Assembly (NCBI GenBank): GCA_049965515.1
Contig: JBMFWG010000054.1
Span: 1 to 11,141, forward strand
Source: UBA4572 sp049965515
GTDB lineage: Bacteria > Nitrospirota > Leptospirillia > Leptospirillales > Leptospirillaceae
Length of the DNA stretch: 11,141 nt
Direction of reading: 5' to 3'
Shown here: piece after piece, positions 6,074 through 11,141 of the stretch
How positions within the stretch are numbered: the first letter of the stretch is position 1
How the letters are laid out: the number at the start of each line of letters is the position of its first letter
Notes under the pieces: model-generated
Databases searched by the model: none
What the model was told of the DNA's origin: nothing
What the model saw: the letters and a program-made list of their open reading frames with translations, nothing else
Position numbers and translations under genes: made by a program

Positions 6074-7717
6074 CTACCCCTTTCTCCGGTTCTTTCGGTA
6101 CCAGTCGAGAAGTTGCTCCGTTCCCGAGTCGTGAGGTCTGCCTTCAGTGGATGTCCCGGCGATCTCGTTGATGATCCTGACGGCCATGACCTTCCCCAGC
6201 TCCACCCCCCACTGGTCGAAGGAGTCGATTCCCCAGATAATGCCGCTGGTGAAGACACTGTGCTCGTAGAGCGCCACAAGCGAGCCCAGAATGGCAGGTG
6301 TCAGCTCCTCGGCCAGCAGGGTATTCGACGGACGGTTTCCCTCGAATGTCCGGTGGGGAACCTGGAGTTCGGGGACACCGGCGGCTCGCACCTCGTCAGC
6401 GGTCTTTCCGAAGGCCAGGGCCTCCCCCTGGGCCAGGAGATTGGCCATGAGGATGTCGTGGTGCTCACCTAGGGGGTTGTGGGAGCGCGCGAAGCCGATG
6501 AAGTCGATGGGGATAAGTCGGGTCCCCTGGTGGATGAGCTGGTAGAAGGAGTGCTGGCCGTTAGTGCCGGGCTCTCCCCAGTAAATGGGACCGGTATCGG
6601 TGTCCACGGGGGATCCGTCGAGGTGGACATGCTTGCCGTTGGACTCCATGGTGAGTTGCTGGAGATAGGCCGGGAAGCGCTTGAGATACTGGTCGTAGGG
6701 GAGGACCGCCACCGTCTGGCTTCCGAAGAAGTTGGTGTACCAGACCGTGAGAAGCCCCATGAGGACCGGGAGGTTTTTTGCGAAGGGAGCGGTCCGGAAG
6801 TGTTCGTCCATGGCATGGAAGCCCTCGAGCATCTTCCGGAAGTTCTCCGGTCCGATCGCGATCATGGTGGAGAGGCCGATCGCTGAGTCCATGGAGTAGC
6901 GGCCTCCGACCCAGTCCCAGAATCCGAACATGTTGGCGGTATCGATTCCGAAGGCTGAGACGGCCTGGGCATTGGTCGATACGGCGACGAAGTGGTGGCG
7001 GATCGCCTCTTCCTTTTTCAGCGTCTTGAGAAGCCAGCGTCGGGCAGTATGGGCATTGGTCATGGTCTCGAGGGTCGTGAAGGTCTTGGAGCTGACGATG
7101 AAGAGGGTCTCTTCCGGATCGAGGTCCCGGGTCGCCTCGGCAAAATCGGTACCGTCGATGTTGGAGACGAAGCGGAAGACGCGGCTCCGGTCGGAGTAGA
7201 ACCGAAGGGCTTCGTAGGCCATCACCGGCCCGAGATCGGAGCCTCCGATGCCGATATTGATGATGTTTTTGATGGGGCGGCCGGTCGCTCCCTTCCAGGA
7301 GCCCTCCCGGATCTTACGGGAGAAAGCTTCCATCCGGTCAAGAACATCGTGAACCTCCCGGACGACATCGACGCCGTCCACTACAAGCTTGGCTGACCGG
7401 GGCAGGCGAAGAGCCACATGCAACACCGCCCTGTTCTCGGTTTTGTTGATATGCTGGCCCTCAAACATGTTTCGGATGTGATCGGAGAGCCGGCAGCTTT
7501 CGGCCAGCTCAAGAAGAAGGGAGAGGGTTCTGTCGGTGATGCGGTTTTTTGAGTAGTCGAGGAGAATCCCTGCCCCTTCAGCCCGCATTCTTCCGGCGCG
7601 TTCCGGGTCGCTCAAGAAGAGGTCCCGAAGAGGGATTGAGGCGATCTCCTTGTGATGCTCTTTTAAGGCTTTCCATGCGGGTTGGCTTGTGACGCGGGGG
7701 GGGATGATACGGGCCAT
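6074..7717 (-). CDS. pgi: Glucose-6-phosphate isomerase
   Basis: A 547-residue cytoplasmic enzyme, full length for the long (E. coli/eukaryote-like) form, that interconverts glucose-6-phosphate and fructose-6-phosphate. Visible features are the phosphate-binding region GIGGSDLGP (156-164), SSKTFTTLET (209-218), signature 1 at 268-281 (DWVGGRYS...G) and signature 2 at 492-509 (ending DQWGVELGK). The catalytic residues by family alignment are E358 in MESNGK, H389 in NGQHSFYQ and K509. All are present, so the enzyme should be active. The ATG at 7717 has AGGAG (7729-7725, minus strand) 7 bases upstream. It lies 16 bases after the phosphatase gene on the same strand and is probably co-transcribed with it. 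No terminator fits in the 7-bp gap to the convergent arsR. Confidence 0.97.
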   Translation of the reverse strand: MARIIPPRVTSQPAWKALKEHHKEIASIPLRDLFLSDPERAGRMRAEGAGILLDYSKNRITDRTLSLLLELAESCRLSDHIRNMFEGQHINKTENRAVLHVALRLPRSAKLVVDGVDVVREVHDVLDRMEAFSRKIREGSWKGATGRPIKNIINIGIGGSDLGPVMAYEALRFYSDRSRVFRFVSNIDGTDFAEATRDLDPEETLFIVSSKTFTTLETMTNAHTARRWLLKTLKKEEAIRHHFVAVSTNAQAVSAFGIDTANMFGFWDWVGGRYSMDSAIGLSTMIAIGPENFRKMLEGFHAMDEHFRTAPFAKNLPVLMGLLTVWYTNFFGSQTVAVLPYDQYLKRFPAYLQQLTMESNGKHVHLDGSPVDTDTGPIYWGEPGTNGQHSFYQLIHQGTRLIPIDFIGFARSHNPLGEHHDILMANLLAQGEALAFGKTADEVRAAGVPELQVPHRTFEGNRPSNTLLAEELTPAILGSLVALYEHSVFTSGIIWGIDSFDQWGVELGKVMAVRIINEIAGTSTEGRPHDSGTEQLLDWYRKNRRKG

Positions 7718-7733
7718 GGGGAGTCTCCTTTCG

Positions 7734-8309
7734 TCAGTGTGCAGGGGGGGAGAGCGAATTCATGGCCAGAAGGGCGGGCCATTCGTGTTCGCGACCCAGG
7801 AGGGTCAGTGTGGCGGTCTTGAGGACGAAATGGCGGGCACGTTCCGGCGGAAGTCCCAGCCAGGCAACCACGAGAAGCCTGAGGATATGTCCGTGGGCGA
7901 AGACGAGGGCGTCGTGGGGAGAGGAGCGAAGGCGATCGGCCACCCGGCTGGCCCGGTCGAAGGCCTCCCGGGGGCTCTCCCCACCGGGGGCGCCTTCGGT
8001 AAAAAGATCCCATTCCGGACGGCTCTTTCGGATCTCGGCCGTGGTGAGCCCTTCGTAGTCTCCATAGTTCCACTCGAGGAGGTCAGGATCAAGGGTGAGC
8101 CGGCCTCCGAATCCGGCCAGCTCGGCCGTTGTCCGGGCACGGAGAAGCGGACTTGACAGGACAATCCCGGGAGAAAATTCCGCCAAAAGGGGGACGAGAG
8201 CCCGTGCTTGTTCGATCCCGCGTTCGGTCAGGGGAAGGTCGGTGCGGCCGGTGTGACGGCCAGATTCGGACCAGAGGGTCGCTCCGTGGCGAACAAGAAC
8301 AAGGGTCAT
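7734..8309 (-). CDS. Histidine phosphatase superfamily (sugar-bisphosphatase-like)
   Basis: A 191-residue cytoplasmic phosphatase of the phosphoglycerate mutase-like histidine phosphatase fold. The nucleophile motif RHG is at 7-9 (H8), a phosphate-binding arginine is R57 (SPLLRARTTAE), an acid candidate is E79, and the second catalytic histidine is H139 in FAHGH. The segment EWNYGDYEGLTTAEI (79-93) and the later GGES-FAHGHILR pattern resemble, from memory, yeast SHB17 sedoheptulose-1,7-bisphosphatase and its relatives more than true cofactor-dependent mutases. Assignment to GpmB, CobC or SHB17-type activity cannot be settled from sequence alone. The ATG at 8309 has GGGAGA (8324-8319, minus strand) 9 bases upstream. 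Its position 16 bases before pgi suggests work on sugar phosphates. No convincing promoter is seen in the AT-rich gap upstream. Confidence 0.85.
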   Translation of the reverse strand: MTLVLVRHGATLWSESGRHTGRTDLPLTERGIEQARALVPLLAEFSPGIVLSSPLLRARTTAELAGFGGRLTLDPDLLEWNYGDYEGLTTAEIRKSRPEWDLFTEGAPGGESPREAFDRASRVADRLRSSPHDALVFAHGHILRLLVVAWLGLPPERARHFVLKTATLTLLGREHEWPALLAMNSLSPPAH

Positions 8310-8640
8310 GCTCGTTTGTCTCCCGGTTTCTTTGAGAGAGTCTCACAGTCTTTTTCCAGTAACTTTAGACTATCAGATTTCGGAAAGAATATTGAGAGAA
8401 GAATCATGGATCTTTTGAAGGTTTTTGACGGAATTTAGAGGGATAATACCGAAAAAACGGAGAATGGATTGTGCAAGTTCTTTCTTTTGCTTGCAAAATA
8501 TTGACAGGGGGAAGGGTTTGGGAGGGTCGGGGGGATTGAGACGAAATCTTGCAGGGATCCTTCCGTTCGTGATTACATTGGGATTGAAAAATTCCGGGCT
8601 TCTTGGCGTCAGTCAGTTCCTGTGCGGAAAGGGAGTGTTC
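8310..8640. other. Intergenic region between divergent genes, AT-richer than surroundings
   Basis: This 331-base gap separates the minus-strand phosphatase-pgi operon from the plus-strand secreted-protein gene. From about 8341 to 8510 it is clearly richer in A and T than the genes around it, as expected for a promoter region. It holds an inverted repeat, TGCAAG (8472-8477) with CTTGCA (8490-8495), and a perfect TTGACA at 8501-8506 that lacks a matching -10 at 16-18 bases. A plus-strand frame is open from 8425, but its codons (TTG, AAT, ATT, AGT) differ from those used in the clear genes, so I treat it as non-coding. Confidence 0.5.
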
Positions 8641-9732
8641 TTGCCAAAACACCACCGTCGTTCTTTCCAGTTTTTTTCTTCCCGTGCCCTTTGGGGGCCG
8701 ACTCTCCTTTTGTTTCTTTCGATGATTTTCGGGACCCCCTCTTCTGTCGGGGCCGCCTCCTATCCTCTTCCCTTCGATCCCTTTCTGGCCCCCGAGTCTT
8801 TCGGCTGCAAGCATCTTCTCGTTCCGGGAGCCGAAGTGCTTCCCCATGAGGCCGTCATCGACTCCCATGTCCTTCCGGGCTGGAAAGAGCGTCCCATGAA
8901 GGACGGAAAGAACCGGACGATCGAAAGTCTGGTCATCAAGGGCTCGATGGTCGTACACCGGAAGGGGAAGGACGGGGTGTCGTCCGGGCCGGCAGCGGTG
9001 TGGATTCCGGCCGGAGGACTGGTCTACGATGCCACCCCCTTCGAGACCCACCTTCCGGTGGGAGACCGGGGCGTCATCTTTGGCCATACGGCGACCCTGG
9101 TCGGGAAGAAGGTCGTGGCGGAAACATGCCGGAACTTTTCCGTGCTGGCGGGCCGAAGCTTCACGGTGGGAGACAGCGTCTTCACCTATCTGATGCCCGG
9201 ACCCCGCCATGGACCAGCCATTCTCTGGCGAACCCTCGATGGGGTCTCCATACGGCCTCATGCCTTCGATGAGTATCCGGCGGGTCAGGTTCCCGAGAAG
9301 ACCTCGACCGAGATCTTCGGGGTCTACACTCACGCCGGGCAAATTGCGGAATACACCGCCTTTACGGCTCCGATGATGGCGCGCGAGACATGGATAATCG
9401 ACGGAAAGAGTCGCACAATCATGGCGAACTCCGAGTGGTTTCCTCACTTCCGGATTGTTCCTGTCTCCTGTCCCATTGGCCATCACATCGGCCTCATGGT
9501 GTATAACGATGTGCCCATTCTCCTTGAGGCGGGAAAGACCCTGACACTCTATGACGGCTATCTGAAGATCCGGGTCTCCTCGATCAGCCAGGATGGAGGC
9601 GCCGTCGTCTATTCTCTGAACGGACGGAGCTATGCCGGTCATCACGGGATCGACAGCCTCGTCGGCAAGGGACGGGCCATTGCCGGGATCCTGAACACTC
9701 TTGCCACCATCAAAAAGCTTCAGGGAGGATAG
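8641..9732 (+). CDS. Secreted protein of unknown family, TTG start
   Basis: I do not recognise this protein. Started at TTG 8641 it has 363 residues. Residues 1-38 look like a signal peptide: a basic start PKHHRRSF, a core LLLFLSMIF, and a cleavage site near SVGA|AS. The mature part has alternating hydrophobic/polar stretches and many Gly and Val, suggesting a beta-rich periplasmic or outer-surface protein. It has three cysteines (C56, C163, C277). The motif DGKxRTI occurs twice, at 88-94 and 254-260, hinting at an internal duplication. No catalytic signature, lipobox or membrane segment is seen beyond the signal. The TTG start is supported by AAAGGGAG (8628-8635) and by the poor coding character upstream. 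ATG 8464 would give a 59-residue extension without a usable ribosome site. The next gene begins 61 bases after its stop and may be co-transcribed. Confidence 0.7.
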   Translation: MPKHHRRSFQFFSSRALWGPTLLLFLSMIFGTPSSVGAASYPLPFDPFLAPESFGCKHLLVPGAEVLPHEAVIDSHVLPGWKERPMKDGKNRTIESLVIKGSMVVHRKGKDGVSSGPAAVWIPAGGLVYDATPFETHLPVGDRGVIFGHTATLVGKKVVAETCRNFSVLAGRSFTVGDSVFTYLMPGPRHGPAILWRTLDGVSIRPHAFDEYPAGQVPEKTSTEIFGVYTHAGQIAEYTAFTAPMMARETWIIDGKSRTIMANSEWFPHFRIVPVSCPIGHHIGLMVYNDVPILLEAGKTLTLYDGYLKIRVSSISQDGGAVVYSLNGRSYAGHHGIDSLVGKGRAIAGILNTLATIKKLQGG

Positions 9733-9793
9733 TCTCCGGACGACCCGGGAGGAAGCTTCAGATAGTCCATTTCTAGAAGAGGATCCCCATTCC

Positions 9794-11047
9794 ATGAACC
9801 CTTCTTCACGAGACATCCTGATCGGACGACAGTCCATTCTCGACAGACATGGCCAGATCTTTGCCTATGAACTGCTCTTCCGGAGTACCCGCGGGGCGGA
9901 AGAGGCCGGCGTGTCGGACGATACCATGGCCACCACCTCGGTGATCGTCGACACCCTCATGGAGGTTGGAGTCTCCCGCGTCCTGTGCGGGAAGAAGGGC
10001 TTTGTGAACATCGGCCTGGACTTTCTTTTGGGAGACGCCATCTTTCTCCTTCCGGCGGAGCATCTTGTTCTGGAGATCCTTGAGACGGTTCCGGTGACCG
10101 TCGAGACAGTGGCCCGCTGCCGGGAGCTCAAGAAGCGGGGCTATACCCTGGCGCTCGACGACTATGTGGGGGATCAGGATCTGTGGTCCCCGATTCTGGA
10201 TCTGGTCTCAATCGTCAAGGTGGACATTCTTGGAGTGAAGGAGCCGGAGATCGAGCCGGTGGCGAAGAAACTGTCGTCCCGGAATATCCGCCTTTTGGCG
10301 GAAAAGGTGGAGTCCCATGAGATGTGGCTCAAGACCATGGCACTGGGATTTACCTACTTTCAGGGATTTTTCTTTGCCCGGCCGATGATGCTCACGGGAA
10401 AGAAGACCGACCCTCTTCGGCAGGCGTTGACTGGAATCCTCTCCCTCGTCCTCTCCGATGCGGAGACGGACGAGATCATCGGAGCCATCCGACCCCATGT
10501 CGACCTGGTAAGCTCGCTTCTTCGTGTCGCCAATGTTGTCGGTCTGTCCCCGGGAAGGACCGTGACCGATCTTCGGCAGGCCCTCCTGGTCATGGGGCGA
10601 GACCAGCTCAAACGATGGGCGGAGCTCCTTCTCTTCTCCAGTGCCCCTACCGAGAATCGCTATGCCCGTCCGCTCTTCTTGCTGGCGATCCTTCGGGGTC
10701 GGCTGATGGAGCGCCTGGCTTCGCTGTGGCGGGGTCCGGTCAAGCCTGTTCCTGACCATGCCTTTCTGACGGGGCTTTTCTCCCTGGCCGAACCGCTTTT
10801 GGGGATTCCGCTTGGGGAACTCCTCGACGGGCTTCCCCTGGACCAGTCCATCAAGAGCGCCCTCAATACGGGAGAGGGAAATCTGGGAACCCTCCTCTGC
10901 GTCGTTCGCCGTCTGGCCCCCGCCTCTCCCGAAGAGGAGATCCTTACAACCCAATCCTTTGAGGCCCCGCTTCCCCTCGAGGCGATTGCCGAGGTGCAGG
11001 TGGAGGCCCAGCTCTGGGCTGACGAGACCCTTCGCGCCCTGGGCTGA
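9794..11047 (+). CDS. EAL-like/HDOD signalling protein (YuxH/CdgJ type)
   Basis: A 417-residue cytoplasmic signalling protein. Residues 8-200 form an EAL-like domain that begins GRQSILDRHGQIFAYELLFR, typical of the EAL-HDOD class. EAL is changed to ELL (E26), with N72, E94, D122-D123 (LALDDY), K142 (VKVDILG), E170 and E173 (LLAEKVES) and Q190 (YFQGFFFARP). The loop after DDY does not match the usual GTGYSS sequence. Residues about 205-400 fit an HDOD domain (SSLLRVANVVGLSPG, LRQALLVMGRDQLKRWAELLL), which in relatives is a protein-interaction module lacking HD catalytic residues. Family members include both active c-di-GMP phosphodiesterases and inactive sensors, and the altered motifs make low or no activity plausible here. 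The ATG at 9794 is chosen because family proteins start at this point and AAGAGGA (9777-9783) lies 10 bases upstream. The frame is open from 9701, inside the preceding gene. Confidence 0.88.
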   Translation: MNPSSRDILIGRQSILDRHGQIFAYELLFRSTRGAEEAGVSDDTMATTSVIVDTLMEVGVSRVLCGKKGFVNIGLDFLLGDAIFLLPAEHLVLEILETVPVTVETVARCRELKKRGYTLALDDYVGDQDLWSPILDLVSIVKVDILGVKEPEIEPVAKKLSSRNIRLLAEKVESHEMWLKTMALGFTYFQGFFFARPMMLTGKKTDPLRQALTGILSLVLSDAETDEIIGAIRPHVDLVSSLLRVANVVGLSPGRTVTDLRQALLVMGRDQLKRWAELLLFSSAPTENRYARPLFLLAILRGRLMERLASLWRGPVKPVPDHAFLTGLFSLAEPLLGIPLGELLDGLPLDQSIKSALNTGEGNLGTLLCVVRRLAPASPEEEILTTQSFEAPLPLEAIAEVQVEAQLWADETLRALG

Positions 11048-11078
11048 CAGAACCTTCTTTCGACCCCACATCCGGCAG

Positions 11079-11090
11079 TTCTCCGGAGAA
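11079..11090. repeat. Perfect 12-bp palindrome TTCTCCGGAGAA
   Basis: A self-complementary 12-mer 32 bases after the EAL/HDOD stop, followed by an AT-rich stretch (11099-11135). With no loop it is a poor terminator and no T-run follows at once, so a protein-binding site upstream of the next gene is as likely. No gene is visible in 11048-11141. Confidence 0.35.
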
Positions 11091-11141
11091 AACGGACCTG
11101 ATTTTAAGTGATTTTCGTTTAACGATATTTTCTTAGGGAAG

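Noticed and set aside
8464..8466. ATG as start of the secreted protein
   Set aside because: The only purine-rich run (CGGAGA) touches the ATG with no spacing, the codons up to 8640 differ from the other genes, and the signal peptide would be buried about 60 residues further in.
8501..8506. Perfect TTGACA as a promoter
   Set aside because: The bases 16-18 downstream are G-rich with no -10-like hexamer, so a lone -35 match is not enough.
8404..9837. A 477-codon open frame on the minus strand opposite the secreted-protein gene
   Set aside because: Its translation is rich in Gly, Arg, His and Pro with no fold-like pattern, signal or family match. The plus strand has a signal peptide, a ribosome site and normal codon use, so the minus frame is a GC-driven shadow.

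Overview
The window is GC-rich bacterial chromosome. It carries tightly packed genes on both strands and many GTG/TTG/CTG starts. There are no rRNA or tRNA genes, no CRISPR array and no insertion sequence that I can recognise. The gene mix and the C-terminal cysteine type of ArsR are compatible with an acidophilic, metal-exposed bacterium. A Leptospirillum-like Nitrospirota is my guess, from general impression only; no marker gene here settles taxonomy.

Layout. (1) Positions 1-58 hold the last codons of an upstream gene, followed by a possible terminator. (2) Positions 248-3298 are a same-strand cluster: an exported PQQ-type beta-propeller protein, a YkgJ-type cysteine-cluster protein and a PAP2 membrane phosphatase, coupled by an SD that overlaps a stop codon and by a GTGA stop/start overlap. 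(3) radC (3421-4119, +) overlaps by 32 bp the 3' end of an arsenite efflux pump gene, arsB (4088-5428, -). (4) arsB and arsR (5677-6066, +) diverge from a control region. It holds a good sigma70-like promoter for arsB, a weaker extended -10 promoter for arsR, and an imperfect dyad over the arsB -35 that could be the ArsR operator. (5) arsR converges, with a 7-bp gap, on pgi (glucose-6-phosphate isomerase, -), which follows a histidine-family phosphatase gene in the same minus-strand operon. (6) After a 331-bp AT-richer gap come a secreted protein of unknown family and an EAL-like/HDOD signalling protein, both on the plus strand.

How the genes fit together. ArsB and ArsR form a minimal arsenite resistance unit: ArsR should repress and release the shared control region, and ArsB expels arsenite. 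Pgi interconverts glucose-6-phosphate and fructose-6-phosphate. The phosphatase encoded just before it resembles sugar-bisphosphatase members of its superfamily and may act in the same sugar-phosphate pool. The first cluster mixes an exported propeller scaffold, a metal-binding candidate and a lipid or phosphate-ester phosphatase, and its common purpose is unclear. The secreted orphan and the EAL/HDOD protein are adjacent and may be co-transcribed, but no functional link is shown.

I see no clear, wholly new system. The points most worth checking are the apparent CTG start of arsB, the orphan secreted protein with a TTG start and a repeated DGKxRTI motif, and the phosphatase-pgi pair.
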